From positions 41,163 through 46,903 of the forward strand of contig NVUO01000024.1 in assembly GCA_002733155.1 (NCBI GenBank): a stretch of DNA of 5,741 nucleotides, given 5' to 3'. Each line of letters opens with the position of its first letter. The first letter of the stretch is position 1. Shown here piece by piece: positions 1 through 5,734 of the stretch. The stretch is from Sulfurimonas sp. Its GTDB lineage: Bacteria > Campylobacterota > Campylobacteria > Campylobacterales > Sulfurimonadaceae. A program made the translations under genes and the position numbers. The notes under the pieces are model-generated. The model did no database searches, was not told where the DNA came from, and worked only from the letters and a program-made list of their open reading frames with translations.

Positions 1-389
1 CAAGCTTCTAAATCCATTCCGTGAGAACTAACTGCTCCAAAAGTAGTTATCCCAGAATCTAGCATTGAATCAATGGCTTTGCTCATACATGAGGTATCAC
101 AACCGTTCATTAGTTGTTCTCTATTTTCTATTACACTATATAACCAGTTCATAAAATCACCGTAACTAAGTTCTGTTTTATTGGCAGAAAATTCTATATG
201 TACATGAGCATTTATAAGTCCGGGCATTAAAAGTGAGTTCTTTTTTAAAATAGTAATTTGTGCATCTGGATACTCTTTTTTTAATTCATCTAAAGAGGCG
301 ATTTTATGTATAATTTTGTCAAATGCTATTGACATATTGTTTAGTAATTTATCTGGGCTAAGTATATAGTTTGGGCATATTATCTGCAT
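1..389 (-). CDS. Amidohydrolase, probable aminodeoxyfutalosine deaminase (N-terminal part, runs off left edge)
   Basis: Reading the minus strand from an ATG at 389 gives 129 codons open to the window edge. The protein starts MQIICPNYILSPDKLL and shows the amidohydrolase entry motif LLMPGLINAHVHIEF at residues 53-67. The HxH pair, H62 and H64, would be two metal ligands; the remaining metal-binding and catalytic residues lie outside the window. This motif followed by a stretch with SYGDFMNWL resembles the epsilonproteobacterial family of HP0267 and Cj0067, often labelled chlorohydrolase or SsnA. HP0267 is known to deaminate 6-amino-6-deoxyfutalosine in the futalosine route to menaquinone, a cytoplasmic reaction. 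Position, divergent from aroQ, is as in C. jejuni. An AAAAAGA stretch about eight bases before the ATG could be a weak ribosome binding site. Family membership (metal-dependent hydrolase) is firm. The exact substrate is inference, since guanine or methylthioadenosine deaminases share this N-terminus. Confidence 0.82.
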   Translation of the reverse strand, partial: MQIICPNYILSPDKLLNNMSIAFDKIIHKIASLDELKKEYPDAQITILKKNSLLMPGLINAHVHIEFSANKTELSYGDFMNWLYSVIENREQLMNGCDTSCMSKAIDSMLDSGITTFGAVSSHGMDLEA

Positions 390-418
390 ATGAAATCTTT
401 TTCGTAAATTTAAAATAG

Positions 419-424
419 ATTATG
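419..424 (-). promoter_or_regulatory. Candidate -10 box for the leftward amidohydrolase gene
   Basis: On the minus strand the hexamer is CATAAT, matching five of six positions of TATAAT. Transcription would begin about 7 bases further left, giving a leader of about 20-25 bases before the ATG at 389. No -35 box is clear, which is usual for Campylobacterota sigma-70 promoters, where the -10 box carries most of the signal. In DNA this AT-rich such matches arise easily, so this is only a candidate. Confidence 0.3.
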
Positions 425-431
425 CTTAATT

Positions 432-441
432 TAGATAAAAT
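432..441 (+). promoter_or_regulatory. Candidate -10 region for the aroQ-flagellar operon
   Basis: TAGATAAAAT ends in TAAAAT (436-441), five of six matches to TATAAT. It is preceded by alternating T-rich stretches (TTTTT near 398, TTTAA near 409, TTAATTT near 427), like the periodic AT signal that replaces the -35 box in Campylobacter and Helicobacter. A start near 448 would leave a leader of about 28 bases before aroQ. Another match, TATAAA at 455-460, is too close to the start codon. This is the only intergenic space in front of the eight rightward genes, so a promoter is expected here; the exact box is inferred. Confidence 0.4.
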
Positions 442-465
442 AACTCCTTAAAAGTATAAACTAAA

Positions 466-469
466 AAGG
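466..469 (+). promoter_or_regulatory. Ribosome binding site of aroQ
   Basis: AAGG lies six bases before the ATG at 476, good spacing for a Shine-Dalgarno sequence, and supports this start. A CCTT at 446-449 could pair with it over four bases, probably too weak to matter. Confidence 0.7.
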
Positions 470-475
470 TAAAAG

Positions 476-955
476 ATGAAAATAGTAGTAATTCAAGGTC
501 CAAACTTAAATATGCTTGGTGTAAGAGAGCAACAGATTTATGGTCCAATGAAGTTAGAACAAATTCATGCCCAAATGAAAGAATTTGCAGATCAAAATAA
601 TGTTGATATAGAATTTTTTCAAAGTAACTTAGAGGGTGAGATAGTAGATAAAATACAAGAATGTTTTGGTGATGCTGATGGTATTATTATTAATGCAGCT
701 GCATATACACATACATCTATAGCTATTCGTGATGCAATTTCTGCTGTATCTCTTCCAACTATAGAGGTGCATATCTCTAATATTCACCGTCGTGAAGATT
801 TTAGAAAAGAAAATATGATAGCTCCTGTATGTACATCATCAATTATAGGTTTTGGTCCATTTAGTTACCATATGGCAATGATTGGTATGTTACAAGTAAT
901 GAATGAGATTAATGCTGCAAAAGAAGCCCGAAAACTTTCTGCAGAAGCAAAATAA
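476..955 (+). CDS. aroQ: 3-dehydroquinate dehydratase, type II
   Basis: Catalyses dehydration of 3-dehydroquinate to 3-dehydroshikimate, the third step of the shikimate pathway to chorismate, in the cytoplasm; type II enzymes are typically dodecamers. The 159-residue protein has full family length and all landmark motifs: QGPNLNMLG at residues 7-15, the catalytic tyrosine Y22 in IYG, the flexible lid around R17-Y22, N73 and H79 in [15 protein letters not shown], and [14 protein letters not shown] at 97-110 with catalytic H99 and substrate-binding R106. It starts at a codon with a good ribosome binding site and matches the N-terminus of the H. pylori enzyme. It is first in a run of tightly packed plus-strand genes, and a candidate promoter lies just upstream. 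It ends with tandem in-frame stops (TAATAA, 953-958), directly followed by the folK start. Identity is secure. Confidence 0.97.
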   Translation: MKIVVIQGPNLNMLGVREQQIYGPMKLEQIHAQMKEFADQNNVDIEFFQSNLEGEIVDKIQECFGDADGIIINAAAYTHTSIAIRDAISAVSLPTIEVHISNIHRREDFRKENMIAPVCTSSIIGFGPFSYHMAMIGMLQVMNEINAAKEARKLSAEAK

Positions 956-958
956 TAA

Positions 959-1444
959 ATGTATATAAAGCGTAAGCTAAATAAAAGTTTGCAGACTTTT
1001 AAAGGCTTGCACTTTGGCTATACATCTAAGCATAAATCTTCACATAGATATACTACAACTATAGGTATTGGTGGTAATATAGGAGATGTAAAACGAAGAT
1101 TTGAACATCTTTTTGTTTATTTAAAAAGAGACAAAAGAGTTGAACTTATAAAAACATCGTTGATTTTAAAAAATCCTTCTTTTGGTTATATTGACCAGGA
1201 TGATTTTTTTAATTCAATCATAATTTTAAAAACATCTATGCAAGCAAGTTTATTTTTAGATTATTTACTAAGAGTAGAAAAAAAGTTTGGACGTACTAGA
1301 AGTTTTAAAAATGCTCCAAGGACATTAGATTTGGATATTATTTTTTTTAATAATAGAGTTATAAATACAAAAAAATTACAAGTACCTCATAAGCATTGGT
1401 TTAAGAGAGATAGTGTAATAATTCCTTTAATGGACATTAGATGA
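959..1444 (+). CDS. folK: 2-amino-4-hydroxy-6-hydroxymethyldihydropteridine pyrophosphokinase (HPPK)
   Basis: Transfers pyrophosphate from ATP to 6-hydroxymethyl-7,8-dihydropterin, making the substrate of dihydropteroate synthase in folate synthesis. Visible HPPK marks are the first strand with IGIGGNIGD (35-43), FGRTRSFKNAPRTLDLD (110-126) with R121 and the magnesium-binding pair D124 and D126, and a C-terminal VPH(x)8VIIPLMDI match (142-160). Before the first strand lies a basic extension of about 32 residues, absent from the E. coli enzyme but, as far as I recall, present in epsilonproteobacterial relatives. The start has no clear Shine-Dalgarno sequence and sits three bases after the aroQ stop, so translation probably depends on ribosomes finishing aroQ. 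The 3' end overlaps flhF by four bases (ATGA). Codon and base use match the neighbours; two T runs (1204-1210, 1341-1348) fall inside the gene. Confidence 0.94.
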   Translation: MYIKRKLNKSLQTFKGLHFGYTSKHKSSHRYTTTIGIGGNIGDVKRRFEHLFVYLKRDKRVELIKTSLILKNPSFGYIDQDDFFNSIIILKTSMQASLFLDYLLRVEKKFGRTRSFKNAPRTLDLDIIFFNNRVINTKKLQVPHKHWFKRDSVIIPLMDIR

Positions 1445-2718
1445 AGATTCTTACATTTACAGGTAGCACACCATCTGAAGCATTAAAAAAAGCAAAGATT
1501 GAAATTGGTGATGAGGGTATGCTTATTGAAACAAGAGAAATTCATAAAAAAGCTCTAGGGCGTGAAGCCTTATATGAAATTATTATAGGTATAGAAGAAA
1601 ATAATATATCTGAAACTTATAAAAAATATACTAAACCATTACAAGAACAAAAACCATTAAAACAAAAAAGTGAAGACGTACTTTATGATATATCACACGC
1701 AGCTAAACAAATATCTAAAATTGCTGATGTTAAAGAACCATTATACGAATATAATAATAAAAAAACAAATACAGCTAAACCATCTTATGAACCAAAAGAG
1801 TTAAAAGAGATAAAATCAGAGATAAATAAACTTGGTGATAAGGTAAAACTTATTCAAAATATGTTTTGGGAGGAAAAATCTCCAGAATTAGAAATTTCTA
1901 TCCCCCCAGAATTTGCTGAGATATATAGACTTGCCTCCCAAAGCGGTATGAATAAAAATCACTTAGATGAAATTATGAGTATAACTTTAGAACATATGCC
2001 TTATAAAATGAGAGAAAACTCTACAACTGTAAAAAGGTATTTTCAAACATTACTTAGAAAAATGATACCAATTAGACGTGAGAGTGTACCAGCACCAGGT
2101 GTTAAAAAGATAGTTATGTTAGTTGGACCAACCGGTGTAGGTAAAACTACATCTATTGCAAAAATTGCTGCAAGGTATTCTTACCTTTTACAAAAAAGGT
2201 ATAAGGTTGGTTTAGTTGTGCTTGATACATATCGCATAGGTGCAGTTGAGCAGTTGATGCAGTATGCAAGAATGATGAAACTTGGTATTGAGACTGTAGT
2301 AGATCCACCTGAGTTTGCTAGTGCAATAAACTCTTTAAAGTATTGTGATTATATTTTAATTGATACTATGGGTTCAAGTCCTTATGATAGAGAAAAGATA
2401 GAAAAAATATATGAGTGCCTTGAAACAAATAATGGTGATTATAATATTGATGTAGTATTAGTAATGCCATCTTCAATAAAATATGATGATTTAAAAGCTA
2501 CATATGATAGCTTCTCAACTTTAAATATTGATACATTGATGTTTACAAAACTTGATGAGACTATTGGTTTTGGTAATATATTTTCTTTATCTTATGAGAC
2601 AAAAAAACCTATAAGTTACTTTTCTGTTGGACAAGAAGTTCCAGAGGACTTGATATGTGCAAGTAGTAGCTTTTTAGTAGAATGTCTTCTTAATGGTTTT
2701 AATAGGAGTAAGGTATGA
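1441..2718 (+). CDS. flhF: Flagellar biosynthesis GTPase FlhF (SRP family)
   Basis: FlhF is an SRP-type GTPase, related to Ffh and FtsY, that marks the cell pole where flagella are assembled; in C. jejuni and H. pylori it is also needed for expression of flagellar genes. The 425-residue protein has a short N-terminal domain (1-50), a lysine- and glutamate-rich, probably flexible B region (about 55-150), a helical N domain (about 155-215) and the G domain. Motifs are the P-loop GPTGVGKTT (229-237), DTYRIGAVEQL (262-272), the G3 site DTMGSSPYD (308-316) and TKLDE (369-373), followed by ISYFSVGQEVPEDL (391-404), typical of the SRP GTPase C-terminus. G3 lacks the arginine of the usual DTAGR. It is shorter than the roughly 480-residue C. 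jejuni protein, probably because of a shorter B region. The start overlaps the folK stop by four bases, with GGA at 1432-1434 as a weak ribosome binding site. Confidence 0.95.
   Translation: MKILTFTGSTPSEALKKAKIEIGDEGMLIETREIHKKALGREALYEIIIGIEENNISETYKKYTKPLQEQKPLKQKSEDVLYDISHAAKQISKIADVKEPLYEYNNKKTNTAKPSYEPKELKEIKSEINKLGDKVKLIQNMFWEEKSPELEISIPPEFAEIYRLASQSGMNKNHLDEIMSITLEHMPYKMRENSTTVKRYFQTLLRKMIPIRRESVPAPGVKKIVMLVGPTGVGKTTSIAKIAARYSYLLQKRYKVGLVVLDTYRIGAVEQLMQYARMMKLGIETVVDPPEFASAINSLKYCDYILIDTMGSSPYDREKIEKIYECLETNNGDYNIDVVLVMPSSIKYDDLKATYDSFSTLNIDTLMFTKLDETIGFGNIFSLSYETKKPISYFSVGQEVPEDLICASSSFLVECLLNGFNRSKV
2704..2708 (+). promoter_or_regulatory. Ribosome binding site of flhG, inside the end of flhF
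   Basis: AGGAG sits six bases before the flhG ATG at 2715, a strong Shine-Dalgarno sequence within the last flhF codons. Together with the ATGA overlap it fixes the flhG start and suggests coupled but also independently strong translation of flhG. Confidence 0.75.
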
Positions 2719-3590
2719 TAAATCATCAAGCTAAAAAACTTGAAGAACTTGTAGAGTCTTCTAATAAAAAGAAATCCAAAAAAACTCGTTTTGTAGCTAT
2801 AACTAGTGGAAAGGGTGGGGTTGGTAAAAGTACAATTAGCTCAAACTTAGCTTATGTATTATCTCAGAGTGGGCTTAATGTTGGTATCTTTGATGCAGAT
2901 ATTGGTTTGGCAAATTTAGATGTAATGTTTAATGTGAAAATTAAAAAAAATATCTTACATGTATTAAAGGGTGAGGCTAGTGTAGCAGATATACTTATAC
3001 CAATTACACGAAACCTTATATTGATACCAGGCGAGAGTGGTGATGAGATATTAAAATATTCTGATTTGGCACTTTTTGAACGTTTTATGCAAGAGGCAGA
3101 GGTTTTAGATAAACTTGACGTAATGATTATTGATACTGGAGCTGGAATCGGTGATCATATACAGATGTTTTTAAATGCAGCTGATGATGTTATCGTTGTG
3201 ACAGTACCAGACCCTGCAGCAATAACTGATGCTTATGCTACTATAAAAACAATAGCAAACTTAAGAAATGATGTTTTTTTGATAATGAATCAGGTTAAAA
3301 ATGAAAGAGAAGCTATAGCTGTGTATCAAAAAATTAAAAAGGTAGCCCTTATCAATATTGGAGATAAATTAAATTTAAAATTGATGGGTAAAATAAATTC
3401 TGATATTAAAGTGTCATCGTCCGTAAAAAAAAGAGCATTATTTAGTGTTGAATATCCATCATCTGTTGTGCATAAAGATATAATATCAATTGCAAATAAA
3501 ATTAATAAAAATTTGGAACGAGATGTGCTTGTCACCCCTAGTGAGAGCGGATTAGCAGAGCTATTTAAGCGTTTAGTAAAACACTTTTAG
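2715..3590 (+). CDS. flhG: MinD-like ATPase FlhG, flagellar number regulator
   Basis: FlhG (also FleN, YlxH) is a ParA/MinD-type ATPase that limits flagellar number, partly by stimulating the FlhF GTPase; in C. jejuni it also influences cell division. The 291-residue protein carries the deviant Walker A motif SGKGGVGKST (31-40, with the MinD signature lysine K33), the switch I-like DADIGLANLDVMF (60-72) and the Walker B stretch VMIIDTGAGIG (136-146). The N-terminal HQAKKLEEL (4-12) resembles the DQAxxLR element that in other bacteria activates FlhF, but has H for D and E for R. The last residues, GLAELFKRLVKHF (279-291), could form an amphipathic helix like the MinD membrane-targeting tail. 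The gene overlaps flhF by four bases, and the pair is a conserved functional unit. The length is normal for the family. Confidence 0.95.
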   Translation: MINHQAKKLEELVESSNKKKSKKTRFVAITSGKGGVGKSTISSNLAYVLSQSGLNVGIFDADIGLANLDVMFNVKIKKNILHVLKGEASVADILIPITRNLILIPGESGDEILKYSDLALFERFMQEAEVLDKLDVMIIDTGAGIGDHIQMFLNAADDVIVVTVPDPAAITDAYATIKTIANLRNDVFLIMNQVKNEREAIAVYQKIKKVALINIGDKLNLKLMGKINSDIKVSSSVKKRALFSVEYPSSVVHKDIISIANKINKNLERDVLVTPSESGLAELFKRLVKHF

Positions 3591-3598
3591 TTTTTTTT

Positions 3599-3603
3599 GG
3601 GGA
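3599..3603 (+). promoter_or_regulatory. Ribosome binding site of the 108-residue membrane protein
   Basis: GGGGA lies nine bases before the ATG at 3613, directly after a run of eight T. Two out-of-frame ATG codons (3603 and 3606) lie between it and the chosen start. The 3603 and 3606 frame stops after a few codons, so only the ATG at 3613 opens the long frame. Confidence 0.5.
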
Positions 3604-3612
3604 TGATGATAA

Positions 3613-3939
3613 ATGTTAGGTGAAAATTTTGTATATTTTTTTACAGTCCAAGGTTTTTTTATTGGAATTGTATTTGGTATTTTAAAATCCTTAGATGCTG
3701 AGGGTTTATTATTATATACTTTTTTTATCACTACTTTCTTTTATCTATTTTCGCATATAATTATTGCATTTTATTACAAAACAACTATAGCAAAGACATA
3801 TTTCTTTCCAAAAGAGATACACGAGAGAGAGTTGGATAAATTTGTTTATGAAATAAATCAAAGAGAAAAACTAATAGATTCGGCACATAAAATTACAGAT
3901 GCAGCAGTTAAACTTAACACTCAAGATATTAATGGATAA
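3613..3939 (+). CDS. Small two-helix membrane protein of unknown function in the flagellar operon (HP1033/Cj0062c position)
   Basis: No function is recognised. The 108-residue protein has two hydrophobic segments, about 6-24 and 32-55, joined by a short loop (KSLDAEG, 25-31). A charged, probably helical tail follows (about 56-108), rich in lysine and glutamate. By the positive-inside rule both ends should be cytoplasmic, a helical hairpin in the inner membrane with a soluble tail. There is no signal peptide or known enzymatic motif. It lies between flhG and fliA, as do the unnamed membrane proteins HP1033 of H. pylori and Cj0062c of C. jejuni. The conserved place suggests a link to flagella or polar organisation, but that is inference from context. 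The gap to flhG is 22 bases and to fliA five bases. Base composition is very T-rich, as expected for a hydrophobic protein in this genome. Confidence 0.85.
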   Translation: MLGENFVYFFTVQGFFIGIVFGILKSLDAEGLLLYTFFITTFFYLFSHIIIAFYYKTTIAKTYFFPKEIHERELDKFVYEINQREKLIDSAHKITDAAVKLNTQDING

Positions 3940-3972
3940 AAATAATGATACGCACATATACTCAAGATATTA
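3919..3972 (+). repeat. Exact 13-base direct repeat across the membrane protein/fliA junction
   Basis: ACTCAAGATATTA occurs at 3919-3931, in the last codons of the membrane protein gene, and again at 3960-3972, in the first codons of fliA, 41 bases apart. Both copies are read in the same codon phase, encoding TQDI in each protein. Loss of one copy by slippage would remove 41 bases, including the stop codon and the fliA start. The match is seen directly; any biological role is unknown. Confidence 0.8.
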
Positions 3973-4628
3973 GACATAAAGAAGATGAATTAGCAATTGC
4001 TTATCTTCCGGCAGTTAAATCTATGGCTTTTAGATTAAAAGAAAGATTACCAAGTTCTATAGACTTTATGGATTTATCAGCTATTGGTACAGAAGAGTTA
4101 ATAAAATTAGCAAGAAGATATGATGAAAGTTTAAACGATTCTTTTTGGGGATATGCTAAAAAAAGGGTATATGGGGCTATGTTAGATTATCTAAGAAGTT
4201 TAGATATTCTTTCTCGTGCAAGCCGTAAACTTGTAAAAGCAATAGATTATGCAGTTGAAGAGTATATGGTTTTAAATGATTGTGAACCAACTGATGAAGA
4301 ATTATCAATAACATTAGATGAGACTGTTGAAAAAATTCATGATGCAAGAATTGCTTCAAGTATATATACTGTAATGCCTCTACATGACCAATTACAAGTT
4401 GGAGATGAGGGTGCAGCCCTAGCTCAAATAGAAAAAGATGAACTTATAAATGTTATTAAAGCTATACTTTCTCAATATAAAGAGCGCGAACAATTAATTA
4501 TTCAGTTTTATTATTTTGAAGAGTTAACTCTTAAGGAGATTAGCGAGATTTTAAATATTACTGAATCTAGAATATCTCAGATACATAAGTCAGTTATCCA
4601 AAAGATTAAAGAAAGTATGGGTAGCTAA
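3945..4628 (+). CDS. fliA: RNA polymerase sigma-28 factor for flagellar genes
   Basis: FliA directs RNA polymerase to late flagellar promoters such as flagellin and is held in check by the anti-sigma factor FlgM, which is not in this window. The 227-residue protein has the sigma-28 layout: region 2 (about 13-90) with LPAVKSMAFRLKERLP, FMDLSAIGTEELIKLARRYD and FWGYAKKRVYGAMLDYLRSLD; region 3 (about 92-150); and region 4 (about 163-223) with REQLIIQFYYFEELTLKEIS and the helix-turn-helix ending ITESRISQIHKSVIQKIK. These blocks match epsilonproteobacterial FliA closely. The start follows the preceding stop by five bases. Its Shine-Dalgarno sequence is weak (GGAT at 3934-3937), so translation probably depends on the upstream gene. 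An ATG at 3932 is out of frame and leads to a stop after 13 codons. Length is normal for the family. Confidence 0.96.
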   Translation: MIRTYTQDIRHKEDELAIAYLPAVKSMAFRLKERLPSSIDFMDLSAIGTEELIKLARRYDESLNDSFWGYAKKRVYGAMLDYLRSLDILSRASRKLVKAIDYAVEEYMVLNDCEPTDEELSITLDETVEKIHDARIASSIYTVMPLHDQLQVGDEGAALAQIEKDELINVIKAILSQYKEREQLIIQFYYFEELTLKEISEILNITESRISQIHKSVIQKIKESMGS

Positions 4629-4630
4629 AT

Positions 4631-5734
4631 ATGGCTGACATACTTTCACAAGAAGAGATTGACGCCCTTTTAGACGTCGTTGAAGATGAAGGTGATGATA
4701 TCCTTGGAGGGACTGAAGATAATTTAGCTCCACAAAGGCAGGTTACATTATACGACTTTAAGAGACCTAATAGGGTTTCAAAAGAGCAGTTACGAGCTTT
4801 TCGTGGTGTTCATGATAAAATGGCAAGATCTTTAGCCTCACAAATATCATCAATTATGAGGTCGATTGTTGAGATACAGCTTCACTCAGTTGATCAGATG
4901 ACTTATGGTGAATTTTTAATGTCTTTACCAAATCCTACAAGTTTTAATGTGTTCTCAGTAAAACCATTAGAAGGGAGTGGAGTAATTGAAATTAATCCTT
5001 CAATCGCTTTTCCAATGTTAGATCGTCTTTTAGGTGGAAAAGGTGAGCCATTTGATGTAACTAGAGAATTTTCAGATATAGAACTTTCTTTATTTGAGAC
5101 AATTTTAAGAGTTATGATGTCTACACTGAAAGAAGCTTGGGGACCTGTTATGGATGTATACCCAACTATTGAATCTAAAGAATCATCACCTAATGTTGTT
5201 CAAATTGTTGCACAAAATGAGATTGTAGTAATGGTAGTAATGGAGATAATTATTGGACAAAGTTCAGGTATGATGAATATTTGTTATCCAGTTATATCTT
5301 TAGAACCAATTCTACCAAAATTAGCATCTAGGGATCTGATGCTTAATGAGACAAGTACTAAAAAAAGTAGAAATACTGAACTTCAAGTCCTTCTTGGGGG
5401 TGCAAAGGTTAGGTTAGAAGCTACCTTAGGTAATGCAGAACTCACATTGAGGGATATATTAGAACTTCAAATTGGAGATATTGTTAGACTTACAAATGCA
5501 GCTGATGATAATGTAACTCTTAGAATTGACGGAAAAGAAAGATTTCGTGGTAAAATAGGTTTAAGACGATTTAGAAAGTCAATTCAGATTAATGAAATAA
5601 TTGATACAGAAAAAGATGCAGTTAAAAGAGCATTGGAGAATTTTGAATTATTGAGACAAGAAAAAATTTCTGGTGTACAAGATTATATTTCAGACGAACA
5701 ACAAGAGTATGAAGCGGGGATAGATAATGAGTGA
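4631..5734 (+). CDS. fliM: Flagellar motor switch protein FliM
   Basis: FliM is the central subunit of the cytoplasmic C-ring; it binds phosphorylated CheY and passes the signal to FliG to change rotation direction. The 367-residue protein starts with the CheY-binding peptide ADILSQEEIDALL (2-14), followed by an acidic linker (about 16-30). The middle domain (about 40-225) has the FliG-contacting GGxG motif in LLGGKGEPF (133-141) and ends with the typical MNICYP block (215-220). The C-terminal SpoA domain (about 248-320), which pairs with FliN or FliY, includes LGNAELTLRDILELQIGDIVRL (266-287). A glutamate-rich tail (about 326-367) follows. The start is two bases after the fliA stop, with GGG at 4619-4621 as a poor ribosome binding site, so coupling to fliA is likely. 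The end overlaps the next gene by eight bases. Length and motifs are ordinary for the family. Confidence 0.97.
   Translation: MADILSQEEIDALLDVVEDEGDDILGGTEDNLAPQRQVTLYDFKRPNRVSKEQLRAFRGVHDKMARSLASQISSIMRSIVEIQLHSVDQMTYGEFLMSLPNPTSFNVFSVKPLEGSGVIEINPSIAFPMLDRLLGGKGEPFDVTREFSDIELSLFETILRVMMSTLKEAWGPVMDVYPTIESKESSPNVVQIVAQNEIVVMVVMEIIIGQSSGMMNICYPVISLEPILPKLASRDLMLNETSTKKSRNTELQVLLGGAKVRLEATLGNAELTLRDILELQIGDIVRLTNAADDNVTLRIDGKERFRGKIGLRRFRKSIQINEIIDTEKDAVKRALENFELLRQEKISGVQDYISDEQQEYEAGIDNE
5716..5720 (+). promoter_or_regulatory. Ribosome binding site of the next gene (probable fliY), inside fliM
   Basis: GGGGA lies six bases before the ATG at 5727, within the last codons of fliM. It supports the view that 5727 is a genuine start rather than a chance ATG. 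Confidence 0.6.

Noticed and set aside
444..449. Perfect AAGGAG on the minus strand in the intergenic region
   Set aside because: No ATG, GTG or TTG follows at ribosome-site spacing, and the leftward gene starts about 55 bases further on, so it is not a working Shine-Dalgarno sequence.
1341..1348. Run of eight T right after the FolK metal-binding DLD motif, a possible phase-variable tract
   Set aside because: It is explained by Ile-Phe-Phe codons of a conserved HPPK strand, several runs of seven or eight T occur elsewhere in the window, and switching an essential folate enzyme off is unlikely.
3066..3082. TTGGCAC followed by a T run and GAA inside flhG, resembling a sigma-54 promoter
   Set aside because: The -24 half looks right, but at the required spacing (GG, ten bases, GC) the bases are AC instead of GC, and it lies deep in coding sequence.
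3326..3535. Open frame of 69 codons on the minus strand
   Set aside because: It lies entirely antisense to the well-supported flhG, has no ribosome site that I can see and resembles no known protein; it is a shadow of low-GC coding sequence.
3590..3602. T run after the flhG stop as a possible terminator
   Set aside because: There is no GC-rich inverted repeat before the run, and the flagellar genes continue a few bases later.
3886..3893. CATAAAAT before fliA, a possible internal -10 box
   Set aside because: It falls in coding sequence of the membrane protein (residues H92-I94), and such AT-rich matches are common by chance in this window; there is no supporting upstream signal.
4177..4359. 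Open frame of 60 codons on the minus strand
   Set aside because: It is antisense to conserved regions of fliA and its leucine- and histidine-rich translation looks like an artefact.
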